From Methanomassiliicoccales archaeon UBA280 (lineage in GTDB: Archaea > Thermoplasmatota > Thermoplasmata > SG8-5), in assembly GCA_002499085.1 (NCBI GenBank), contig DAKD01000008.1, positions 12,567 to 76,566 on the forward strand: a stretch of 64,000 nt of DNA, written 5' to 3'. Positions 58,101-62,338 of this stretch are shown in pieces (positions within the stretch are counted from its first letter, which is position 1; each line of letters begins with the position of its first letter). Under the pieces are notes generated by a model that was given only the letters and a program-made list of their open reading frames with translations, searched no databases and was not told the origin of the DNA. The translations under genes and the position numbers were made by a program.

Positions 58101-58956
58101 TGCGGTACCAGTCCCTTTCGGGTTTCCTGAACACCTCTTTCTCCTCTTCCTCAGGTTCCTTCTCGATTAGCGGCATGCCGCATTCCGGGCAGATGTCGTC
58201 GCTCGGGTTTGCCATCTCATGACAGAACGGGCATTCCACGCCGTAGACTTCCGAGATCTCCTCGATATGGTCCTCCATCTCCTCCTCGGACATTTCCTCG
58301 GCCGGAACTTCCTGGGGAATCTCCGATGCAATCAGGGGTTCCTCTGCGGGCTCCTCGATGAGGACGCCGTTCCTCAACTTGGCGAAACATTCGGAGCATA
58401 TCTCCGAGGCCAGCGGTATCAGGCTTTCGCATTTCGGGCAGCCAATCATCTCGGGCATGTCTGTCCAGCATTCCGGGCATTTGGAAGTGCCGATCGTAAC
58501 AGGTTTCCTGCAGTTCGGGCAGCGGAAATGGTTCTCGTCAATGATCGGTAGGCCGTTCTCCGGCAAAACCTGGGCCTCAGGGACAGGTTCCTCAGGAATG
58601 TCCGGGATATCCTCTTCCGGCATGGGCTCCGCGTCAGAGGATGCGTCCCCTCCCACGGTTCCTGGATCCCAATCCTCTTCCTGTGAGGGTTCCGGGCCCG
58701 GCGCTGCCTGGGCCTTGGCCGTCATCTCAGCTCCGCAGATGAAGCACGACTCTGTACCCGGGGGCAGTTCGGCCCCGCATTCGTTGCACACCAGGGATTC
58801 CCCTGCCTGTGCGGTAGGCTCAGCAATGCTGTCCTCCCCGAAGGTAAAGCTGCATCCGGCGCAAACATTCTCGCCGGGAGAGCTGAACTCTCCGCAGACC
58901 GGACACTGCTTGGTCTTGCCTCCTCCATCGCCTTTCTCAAGGTTCTTCTTTGACAT
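40135..58956 (-). CDS. Giant 6273-residue DUF11-repeat surface protein with N-terminal zinc ribbons
   Basis: One uninterrupted frame. ATG 58956 is preferred over a GTG three codons earlier because AGGTGA sits just before it. Residues 18-260: five zinc ribbons (CPVC/CAGC, CNEC/CFIC, CPNC/CPEC, CPKC/CSEC, CPFC/CPEC) separated by acidic Pro-Glu linkers. Membrane span about 285-307. Outside: two DOMON/CBM9-like domains (IDGAFGDWGE, IDGAFADWNG), an FN3-like region near 950-1100, and a DPYPIYGY module near 1170. About 1260-6025: 40 DUF11 repeats of about 119 residues with a typical core ITETYPAGVTFVSA-x-PAPT-x-GNNVW. Then an Ig-like and a Cna-B-like domain, and the tail IPEFGSFIVPILAIL followed by arginines, resembling a PEF-CTERM sorting signal. 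Likely a fibrous adhesin or envelope stalk. Heads an operon with three downstream genes. Confidence 0.9.
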   Translation of the reverse strand: MSKKNLEKGDGGGKTKQCPVCGEFSSPGENVCAGCSFTFGEDSIAEPTAQAGESLVCNECGAELPPGTESCFICGAEMTAKAQAAPGPEPSQEEDWDPGTVGGDASSDAEPMPEEDIPDIPEEPVPEAQVLPENGLPIIDENHFRCPNCRKPVTIGTSKCPECWTDMPEMIGCPKCESLIPLASEICSECFAKLRNGVLIEEPAEEPLIASEIPQEVPAEEMSEEEMEDHIEEISEVYGVECPFCHEMANPSDDICPECGMPLIEKEPEEEEKEVFRKPERDWYRIIALGVVVVLLISGILPFAVPLPHIDRIQIRIDGAFGDWGEVTGQNDTELLTLNPNIDIIDTKLLSDAFNLYFYYQVRGQAFGDASGDTARIFIDTDQNPATGYRIMGLGADYQIRVFGHAGIVESSSCLAFDNSGLHNDFNGFTSICPSVPHAADQAQDNDKFEVRVALEDIGITQTTPVTAVFYMGDSNGGSDYSHLPNTNQGSVLFVRQTSLVPASGILTGSSASVLSLEMFAIHQPVMVNSITVPECGAGAFERTVQDGTPVQVTLTTGAGTPGSLISRIASPANINAGDDTHVVVVGQGAYAYSTSPPSLITIDGAFADWNGKGLAQDDAADDQLSKAGVPIVDEGLDLVRQTSAREDNRLNFLVQTTGDILAGMWVPEIEETYLNTATGTKSADATQDYTYTQPDVSRTRAPDIQRPTTKPVKTGEGAILAYIDTDNDTATGYSVSGIGADYLVKTLGQDGTVTGTYLYTHSGTDRNQENWVLDSSVPDGGKAAGSRVEIGIPLLSFADISHNASAVVRIIDWNQNGDIADIALWDVFETNTRSGTRNEIPKIGGVRGKATSDGATPIGGTTIVMKSSVNGRIHSYVSFEPINLSSNNYFISQGFGFNNYVSLHAVNNTHWDYARVMYPADDEIGNAVTQNLNVADPIPEVLPVDFTLTNLPGDEAIRLNWNHASDPATFNLYRTNRTTNYDGYEGRGRYYGLPAVSGITGTATEYLDYNPVKNQTNYYILEAVNGPNYNFSMELNMVADFWAPEIAHTELDTYYASMVPITADMTDGYGVQSATVYYRKGTSGAWAEAPMALENGTAQDGTWQAWIPVDMGGQPSVDYQYYISAGDGSQNALCGGPGGPGNPEPLDFTAETPGEDPYPIYGYVKWADGSLVGPGVQVWIEWVNTSGPWTSSVIHDPNPGMFPYITNAASQYSVDMMQYDQNSLIWGNATIGGIWGYNTTFPNFPYDGGKMFNITLETGSISISKGATLSANADEDITYTVTVTNTGNTTVYNLNITETYPPEVTYVNAVPLPTFADNVWIVPSLAPGASYVITITVHIAAGTPMGTVVTNYVKANCTNSVGTIFWPEVDAWANTTIGAALLSITKWAPTYANPGEIFSYWLNYTNMGSQAAANVVITETYPAGVTFVSSIPAPSIGNNVWIIGTLNPGDSNSIEIRVQVDATATGILMNMANITSASSNTDWAFANTTVRNPLMDITKTGPFTANANETFMYTITYQNLGADTAYDVWIYETYPAGVTLQNANPAPTVWPGTWFIGNLAAGASGTIFINVTVNSGFSGTLVNQVRLAYDNSVGAMPDEYAWWNTTVANPAMFVEKLVQAFANTGETIVYTIHYRNTGTDWAYNINITETYPLGVTYQSAIPAPTFGNNVWIIPVLAPGADGWIDITVLVSPTASGTITNTVSVTFEDFAGQNLGPITDTASFTIADPLLTIDKQGPAVANSGETITYTILVTNIGTAPAENVVVTENYPAGVTFQSSIPVPSVGNNVWNIPFIAAPGNFLITITVLINPTATLPQVNWVFADYQDGSGEDQAQVSDSVTTVLNNPLLEVAKNAPATALPDQDITYTISVHNIGSEPAYNVTITETYPAGVTFVSAIPAPTTPNNIWFVSAIMVGGYYNISITVHILAGTTGLLNNSVVVDYESSSHQDYQAIAWDTTMVTWPMMNIQKTGPANATAGSTIMYTVTYWNSGSDTAYDVTITETYPAGSTFVNSTPAPTSGNNVWVIPTVAAGAGGVIFINITLSPTASGILVNTVTLAYNNTENQAMPEVSDEWYTFINGPWMTVSKTGPATANSGQTIVYTITYENIGDAAAHNVTVTDNLPVGVTYVSSVPAGSVAGSVITWNIGTVAAGATGTITVTVTVNTATMGDITNWVYLNYRNNASVSLPEMSDDWTTAILDPLMILSKTGPATANPGGPINYTITYQNIGNGVATNVVIVDTLPAGVAFVSAFPAPTSVVGQVLTWNIGLLNPGQGGVILVNVTVTTSIGPILNTATLNYRDLANEVQPTVIGTWSTNLINPLLTVQKTGPATAAPGQIIVFTITVRNVGNDWAYNIWVNDTLPAGMTFIGSVPGFNTSAPPIYTWYVAAMAPGGSYTIQITVQIDPAASGVLENTVAATYENAAHVDQPVESDTLPITIIGCIVTVDKTAPANANTGETITYTITYENTGLDWAYNVVVTDTLPPGVTYVGAIPAPVSVVGQILTWNIGSVGPGASGSIDITVTVNTGLPIGTVLTNDVAVDYENAGGLAAQDTDSAATTIIDPVLTITKAAPATAAPGETIVYTITYQNTGTDTAYNVAITDTLPAGVAYVTASVLPFTVVGQVITWNIGTVAPGAPVIILVTVTVSTSATGVLTNNVQIAGYNDEGVQFTDQDTVDTLVQGPYMDIQKTGPVNASPGQTITYTITYANTGPGIAYDVTITETYPVDITFVSAVPPPTAGNNVWDLGNLASGASGVITVTVTVNGGATLLINNVTVDYALDPGLVNWAANWAEWTTVVDSPLLTISKTAPATAVTGQTITYTIMVENVGTNVANSVIVTETYPAGVTFVGAMPWPSAGNNVWDLTTIYGMAMPIGAVWTITITLTVDNAAIGILHNVVIVAYTNQVNGAMPVEWAFADTLVVDPLLTVVKTAPAYANTGETITYTITVTNVGTAPAYDITITETYPAGVTFISAIPAPTSGNNVWNVAFLDTGASYVITITVQVTAAAGTLVNTADVTYENFAGRIMPAILDTAQTIIRNPDMAVTKWAPENAYPGQTITYWLNYTNTGTDWAYNVTITETYPAGVNFISSLPPPTSGNNVWFIPAVAPGGSGSIRITVQIILGTEGWTLVNNAELDYQNAADISQPTEYASDSTLIIQPNMTITKTAPGTAIQGQTITYTLTYQNTGTGWAYDVIITEAYPAGVTFVNAVPAPTVPNNIWFIGNLAPGTGGSIVITVIVDAGATGILTNWAYLDYENPIGTDLEQVSASASTLVQIPVMTISKTAPATANTGQTIVYTIFYQNVGMAPAYNVVITDTLPIGVNFVSSVPVPSVSAYPVYTWNIAGTLAPGASGTITVTVTVTATTGLLINTANVNYRNQFGVVYPTVWDTDTTEIINPLLTVEKSAPATANTGQNIVYTVWVNNTGTDMAYNVVVTETYPAGVIFVGAVPMPSSGNNVWNLGNRAPGAAVPIFITVTVNATGLLVNTVTVNYNNSVPIQQTPVTDTAETLVGDPLIVIQKTAPATANAGETIMYTIRYWNNGTAPAYNVIITEIYPAGVTFVNANPAPTFGNNVWNIGTVPVGGSGVIFINVTVNSGTTGILVNTVQAEYEDAAGNIRPVVTDQAVTVITGPYLVISKTGPAFANPGQVIMYTITYQNIGTDIAYNVWINETFPAGVTFLNSNPARTSDFNWNIGDLVAGASGRIYINVTVSATATGTLHNFVNAAWADSVGARYNANATWDTVIREPIIQLVKTGPAGANPGATITYWINYTNAGSDWAHNVTITETYPAGVTFVSSLPAPTAGNNVWYIGSVAPGASGSIRITVTISVSAEGSITNTARATFRNQAGSNMDPVTATFVTLIINPLIQLEKLASTTVPGSVFPNEIFTYEIRYSNIGTDWAYNVRITETYPAGVTFQSAVPAPNFGDNEWLIPMLAPGAGGSIFITVRVDSGATGTLLNRVTANYRNTVGPMTPVVAELSLTVIAPNLQVTKTAPAAAATGELITYTVTVRNIGNALATGIILTEAYPAGVTFVSAVPAPDISPNRWFVWDLAPGASWSVDITVQVNLGASGMLINNVAATCLDQYGQAYGPFNAQAMTLVADPYMLVSKTGPATANPGATIMYTITYQNIGTGPADVIITESYPAGTAFLDATPMPTSGDNVWNIGTVNPGASGTIFVNVTIGLTASGTLTDMVSLAYSSNVRPFPQQYAFWNTTIVEPRMVISKTAPATANTGQQITYWLNFSNTGTDWAYGVVITETYPAGVTFVSSIPVPTAGNNVWDIGDIAPGGSGSIMITVRVNTNAFGILRNFAVLAYSSAARTMPPAYAWANTTVVDPLLIMSKTAPATATQGETVTYTITIENIGTDTAYNVYVQENYPASVSYVSAVPAPFLGNNVWYFATVPAGGTVTITITVTFSMSANLLVINFAFADYQDFAGEDQARVQANAGTYVTGPTMQFTKWATPHANATDLITYYLNFTNTGTGWAQNVVVTETYPAGATFVSAIPAPTAGNNVWNIGNVAPGATVSIVITMQVDIGATGILFNRATLDYQNLIGIDYRTLRASAITTLGDIPNIIIDKTALAYANAGQVIMYRIDWSNPTAIWAYNVWINDTLPYGTAYLDSNPTPPDHIAPPVYGWSLGDLAPGASGTIFINVTVTGERYGTLTNLAVVEWLNSTGFMFTGFDTANTVVRDALMDITKTGPLTASVGQVFSYTMSYVNLGNGTAYDVWIVDTLPAGVTYLPVASPPPTSVVGQVISWNFATIAAGFSGTITVTVQVQPAASGTVQTNTVTLDYDNTIGVPYPQEFAYCDTLVNLLAGFMVIEKWAPAEAVTGETITYLLNYTNIGLGAANNVVITETYDAGVVFVDAFPAPTTPPDTWTLGNLPAGASGTIMVNVTVTAASGTLTNWVDVTYIGGADMAWASTVIVAPLMDITKSVNRAIAQNGDLLTYTVSYFNIGTAPAYNVVITETYPAGVAFGAAVPAPTIGNNVWEIPFVPVGGSGTITITVTVTALTGVQENNVSLDYENIVGIAQPTEYAEASTDISTVELTITKMADPTVNPGSNMFYYITIDNPGLNPANDVTITETYPAGITFVNSWLSIMGGPWNLRAPDVGDNIWYLGGPLPAGSYWTLMIEVTVDPLAPDVLVNTAMLNFTDAFTNHFLNDTAVTVTSGPMMELEKTANYQYVSPGQLLTYTITYTNVGPGPAMDVVIREYYPSWVTFVSAVPMPNIGNNVWNLGMVDGIYGMNTGQIVITVRVSTMAAGQLTNWASLNYRNISGAQMPEEWASATTTVLGGVTLMSITKTGPTMATSGELVTYIITYRNIGTGMAVNVYLDDVFDLAELTFVSATPPPTYTIGNTRRWVIGNVAPGAMGTISVSFTVGSGIAVANNRVYLNYTNSLGTSYSRTTLASTLVYNPTMTITKTAPATANSGQYITYTIIYTNTNQYAFAHNVAITETYSVWTSFFSATPAPTLGDNYWFIGDVAPGASASIQITVRILTAATNDTWANNRVDLAYENMANVPQPGEFATAQTHVLDPILTIDKDGPGTANSGQAIQYTILVRNTGGAPAYDLVITEAYPGGITFVSAVPAPTIGNNVWIIPMLAVGGVYSITINVIVNTNVASTTPLTNTATVTYEDANNEAQDPESDFVITTVLDPLLQVTKTGPAVASTGQNITYLITIENTGQATAYNIQVTDIYPSNMTAQWVTYVNSTPGTVGPGFNTWTIATLAPGAIIYIWINVTVNVQYNLTNTVTVDYTDFSMEAQAQVSDSWTTWVQNPYMTLTKIANITAVPGGYILYNLTAENIGTGNATGVTVTEHYPAGVTFVWASIPPTTGNNVWVFDDLPAGFAGSLLILVRVDNGTAPGTVLRNTVNMTYGSLANMAMPPLTAWANTTVEGPIMHIEKTAPANVSVGEIFNYTIRFWNTGTAPAYNVIIRDALPGGLGVLAVYPPPSSTTGGYYEWTFEAGDPGTVPETVGIIQITVQPTRAAILTNNATLSYTNSADMVYPTIFSVAVTLVGEIPGLIPPIVRSVPPAYEWAGEDFVLFAEVIAMGGSSIGTVRLYFTGIYGDSWSADMTEIAGAVNIVNGTGWYRCPIPAQPYKGFVSYFVWVNDTNELENRTGILDIPIRLPPYFVWGFITSRRDTPVSNAIVQVTDTFTNETVMALTDSSGRYQVDLATLYSGYMNLENLAVYATDGMYYGTNESFIDLDDWDDADMTWPNRLVSIRLSEIPEFGSFIVPILAILALVVLLGRQRRKRHDEASN
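40890..55180 (-). repeat. Tandem array of 40 DUF11 coding repeats
   Basis: About 355-360 bp per unit, 14.3 kb in all. Counting the conserved E-T-Y-P-A-G or D-T-L-P-A-G motif gives 40 units. Units 8-12, 18 and 30 use the D-x-L-P variant, several with VVGQ and TWNIG; most others use ETYPAG with GNNVW. Units are clearly diverged, not recent copies. Confidence 0.85.
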
Positions 58957-59065
58957 GTCTGTCACCTTTCTGTTCTGAGTCGGCTGGCCCAGAGACCTTA
59001 CGCTGCCCGCGATACTTTTTTGGGGCGTCGCCGACTGTCCATAGATGACTGACGTATAAGTCCAA

Positions 59066-59078
59066 GATATATATAAGG
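59066..59078 (-). promoter_or_regulatory. Promoter of the giant-protein operon
   Basis: Minus-strand CCTTATATATATC with upstream GAAAA (BRE-like) lies about 110 nt before ATG 58956, implying a leader of about 85 nt. No other gene start uses this gap. Confidence 0.55.
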
Positions 59079-59128
59079 TTTTCTAAATGCAGTATTTAAA
59101 ATTTGTTAAAATTAAATAAGTAAAAGGG

Positions 59129-59150
59129 GCCTGCGCCGTTCGGCGCAGGC
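59129..59150 (-). terminator. Stem-loop terminator of the 966-residue gene
   Basis: Perfect 9-bp stem GCCTGCGCC/GGCGCAGGC with a GAAC loop on the minus strand, followed by CCCTTTTACTTATTTAATTT, 32 nt after the stop codon. Confidence 0.7.
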
Positions 59151-59181
59151 ATTCCTTGCTCCGTGTAACATTCTCCCCTGC

Positions 59182-62073
59182 CTAGTAGGTGAGGAGGAAT
59201 GTTATCGTGTCAGCTTCGTCGCTCCAGATGAAGTATCCGTAGGCGTAGGTCGTGTCATAGGTCCAGTCGTGGACCGAACCGGCCATGCCCGGGAATGTGT
59301 CTGTCTCAACGTAGCTGTTGTACCACTGGGTTCCCTGTACCCACCAGGTCGCAACTATCTTGACGTTGCTGCCTGCCGTGTCCAGATCCGCATCCACTGC
59401 GCCGCTGACGAAGTCGTCAGCGTTCAGCACAGCGTTCCAGCCGCCTGCCTGTGCTCCGCCAACCATGTAGTTGTGCGTGAAGCCGAGCAGGTTCCAGCCG
59501 ACCGACAGCGTTATCACGTTGTCAACGCCGGGTGCGGACACGTTGATGGCCTGGATCGAGACGTCGCCTGCGATCGTCGCATATATCCAGTATCCCTCGA
59601 CGTAGTTCATGGCGAAGTTGAGACCGTCTGTCTCAAGCAGGCCGTAGTCGAACACCTGGTAGTTGGACGGGTTGCCGCCTGTCCTGTGGGCTATCGCGCA
59701 AGCTGCGTCAGTGGTGTCTGCGTTGACTTCCCTCAGGGCGTCGAAGGCTCCGAATACTAGGTCACCGCCATCATCCACTGGGTCCATCGGCACGCACACC
59801 TGGTTCCATCCGACAACTAGGTGCCAGATGAATGCACCGGATATTACCTGAACGGTTGTGTTCGCCCAGTCGTCGAGCCAGATGTTCACCAGTACGCCGG
59901 CTACCATCGTCTGCACGTTGCCCCACGGAGTGAGGTACGGGTTGACTCCTGCTGCTCCAGCTTCTGTTATGTTCAGGAACTGCAGGCCGCCGGTGAAGAA
60001 CTGTACCGAGCCTGTGTAGGTACCGTCTGTCACCGCGCCGCCGTCACCGTCGAAGGTGAGCGGGTGGTTGGCGTCGTTGACGAACAGCGGGTCGAAGGTC
60101 CAGAAGTTCATGGGTCCGTCTGCGAAGGTGTAGTATCCCTGGCAGAGCATGTTGTCGCGGTCGACTATCTGGTAGGTAACCGGGTATGCTGCGCCCGCAA
60201 TCACTGTTGCCGGCGGTACCGGGTTGTAGATGACATCGTACGGCACGCCGCAGATAACATTCTGCTGGCGTCCGCCTGGGAAGCCGGCTATGTCGAATGT
60301 GGTGTAGTTGTATCCGTTGTTGCCGTACGGCGCAGCGAAGGTCGCTGTCAGCCATACCGGGGTTGCGTCGGTGTAGTTCAAGCAGTCGATCGAGAACTGG
60401 CCCAGTGCGTTCGTTGTGTCGGTTCTTGATATCGGGAGACCGGTCAGCGAGCTGACCCAGTTTGCTGTCACTACTGTGCCTGCGCCCGATATTATCGGTG
60501 CGTAGTTGCCTAATGCGTCTCCGTTGTAGAGGTGCACATATCCGTATATCGGGTACGGGTCCTGCACTGCGGGCGGTGCGTCCAATATCTGGACGAATCC
60601 GTTCGACAGAAGGCCGGTGTTCGGTGTTGCCGCGGTGTCCCTTATCTGGCCGTCATACTCGACCCAGTCGCCTATGGCGAATGTTCCGCCGGGTATGGAG
60701 TATGTTAGCGTGTACAAGTAGCTGCCCCAGTTGAAGCTCTGGACGTTCCACACTACATTGTTCCAAGAGCCGTTGTTGACCCTGTACTGGAAGTACGAGG
60801 CTGCAACTGCCGGGTTGTAGTCAGTGAAGTCGCCGTATCCTGCCGCGAAGTTCAGTGCCGCGTTGTAGGGCGCTGTTGTTCCGGGCTGGGCGTTCCATGC
60901 GACGACCGGTGCGGTCGTGTCCGTTATGGTGAACGTTCCCTGTGCAATCGGTGCGGTCTCGTTCCATCCGTCTCCGGCATCCTGTCCCTCTACTTGGAAG
61001 GTGTGCGGGCCTTCTGCGAAGGGTCCGTTCGGGAAGTTGAACGTTCCCGATGCTGCAATCGGGCCTGCGCCGGGGAAGGCGCCGGTCATTGCCTGCCATG
61101 ATCCGCCGTCAACGCGGAACCTGGCACCGGTGATCTGGTCCGGTGTCGTGTCCTGGGCCGACTCGGTTATGGTCGCGGTTATGGTCACGAGCTCGCTGGC
61201 GATGTTGCCGTTGTGCGGGTTGGGTGTCGCTGACAGGGCCGAGGCTTCCGGCGGGTATGTCGATTCGGGGAGGAAGCTAGCCTCTGTCGGTGCGCCGTAT
61301 GCGACGCCCCTGACAGCCTGTGTGTTCAGGAAACCGGCTCCGGTTCCTGCCCAGTAGATGACCAGGGAGTACCAGTTGTGGTTAATCGGTGCATAGGCAA
61401 GTGACGTTCCGGTCGACTGGCCTATTTCTGTCCATGGTCCGCTGCTGGTCGCGCTCTCGAGCACGCCGTATCCGTAGATGTTCGGCACGCCTGCGATTGC
61501 TGTCCAGGTTATCGGTCCGAATTCAGGTGTGACGGGTGAGGGTATCTTGGTCATGGTCGAGCCGAGGAAGCATCCGTATCCCAGAGGTTCTGCCCAGTTG
61601 AACGAGTACACTGGTGCGCTTGCAACATAACCGTTCGGTATGTTGCCACCTGCCATCGACGATATCTGTACTGACACTGGGAAGAGTGCAGTTAGTGCTG
61701 CAGTTGTGTCCCTCTCCGCAATGAATATCGTCGGGTCTCCATTCACTGAAGGTGTTGTAAATCCTTCGCTGTCTATTTGCGCCATGTTAGGCATGCCTGA
61801 TGTTCCCGATACTCCAACTCGGTCATGGCTCGTTGGTGGGTTGGGGGCGGTCGCACCTTGGATGACTTCGCCGGGCCTTGTTTGGATATAGTGCCTGCCC
61901 AGGGCGTCAGTAGGTGTTGTGGCATCTGCCGCATTGGCTATGTTGCCTGTGGTTCCCCCATCACTGGAGGTAACCCATAGGTGACTTGCCTGTGCAGACA
62001 CCGTTGGCAGTGCAGCAAAAGCCATAGCTACCATTACAAGCGCTACTATAGTCGCTATTATTTTCGTCTTCAT
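59182..62073 (-). CDS. Secreted S-layer-like protein with DPYPIYGY and GWN domains
   Basis: 963 residues from ATG 62073, preferred because GGAGATGA lies about 7 nt before it; an in-frame ATG three codons earlier is possible. Signal peptide 1-28 (IIATIVALVMVAMAFAAL ... SAQA). Middle Ig-like beta domains, including a serine/threonine-rich 'TFTITDTTAPVVAW' strand near 390. DPYPIYGYVHLYNG near 535 begins the module shared with the 914-residue and giant proteins (PGGRQQNVICGVPYD). The C-terminal 200 residues are a double GWN domain (GWNQVCVPMDP, GWNLLGFTHN) ending AYGYFIWSDEADTIT. Even composition, a dedicated terminator and a structured leader suggest high expression, so it is a candidate major surface protein. 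No membrane anchor seen. Confidence 0.82.
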   Translation of the reverse strand: MKTKIIATIVALVMVAMAFAALPTVSAQASHLWVTSSDGGTTGNIANAADATTPTDALGRHYIQTRPGEVIQGATAPNPPTSHDRVGVSGTSGMPNMAQIDSEGFTTPSVNGDPTIFIAERDTTAALTALFPVSVQISSMAGGNIPNGYVASAPVYSFNWAEPLGYGCFLGSTMTKIPSPVTPEFGPITWTAIAGVPNIYGYGVLESATSSGPWTEIGQSTGTSLAYAPINHNWYSLVIYWAGTGAGFLNTQAVRGVAYGAPTEASFLPESTYPPEASALSATPNPHNGNIASELVTITATITESAQDTTPDQITGARFRVDGGSWQAMTGAFPGAGPIAASGTFNFPNGPFAEGPHTFQVEGQDAGDGWNETAPIAQGTFTITDTTAPVVAWNAQPGTTAPYNAALNFAAGYGDFTDYNPAVAASYFQYRVNNGSWNNVVWNVQSFNWGSYLYTLTYSIPGGTFAIGDWVEYDGQIRDTAATPNTGLLSNGFVQILDAPPAVQDPYPIYGYVHLYNGDALGNYAPIISGAGTVVTANWVSSLTGLPISRTDTTNALGQFSIDCLNYTDATPVWLTATFAAPYGNNGYNYTTFDIAGFPGGRQQNVICGVPYDVIYNPVPPATVIAGAAYPVTYQIVDRDNMLCQGYYTFADGPMNFWTFDPLFVNDANHPLTFDGDGGAVTDGTYTGSVQFFTGGLQFLNITEAGAAGVNPYLTPWGNVQTMVAGVLVNIWLDDWANTTVQVISGAFIWHLVVGWNQVCVPMDPVDDGGDLVFGAFDALREVNADTTDAACAIAHRTGGNPSNYQVFDYGLLETDGLNFAMNYVEGYWIYATIAGDVSIQAINVSAPGVDNVITLSVGWNLLGFTHNYMVGGAQAGGWNAVLNADDFVSGAVDADLDTAGSNVKIVATWWVQGTQWYNSYVETDTFPGMAGSVHDWTYDTTYAYGYFIWSDEADTITFLLTY

Positions 62074-62163
62074 ATTTTTCATCTCCTCTGTTTTTTCTCT
62101 ATCTCTTTTGCTCTCTTTGTGTTTATTTCCTCCCTTTGGTTTGTCTCATTTAATGCTCGTGAA

Positions 62164-62208
62164 CGCCTTTTCAGGGAAAAGGCGTGTCTGATTCCCCTGG
62201 AATCAGAC
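62164..62208 (-). promoter_or_regulatory. Two adjacent perfect stem-loops in the leader of the S-layer-like gene
   Basis: On the minus strand GTCTGATTCC/GGAATCAGAC (10-bp stem, 3-nt loop; 62186-62208) is followed one base later by CGCCTTTT/AAAAGGCG (8-bp stem, 5-nt loop; 62164-62184). They lie about 90 nt before the start codon, after a possible TATA near 62285, so they would be in the transcript leader. The segment between them and the start is purine-rich. Confidence 0.55.
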
Positions 62209-62305
62209 CCTCCCATATGTGAAGCTGTGAATCGTGATATGCCCACCATTCTCATTCTGGTGCCCTTCTATGTTTCTATTCTCTATATTATTAAATGATA
62301 AAAGG

Positions 62306-62325
62306 GGGGCTCCTTTCGGAGCCCC
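62306..62325 (-). terminator. Stem-loop terminator of the 105-residue-repeat gene
   Basis: Perfect 8-bp stem GGGGCTCC/GGAGCCCC with a GAAA loop on the minus strand, followed by CCTTTTATC, 14 nt after the stop codon at 62339. Confidence 0.7.
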
Positions 62326-62338
62326 ATTTTATTTGTGC

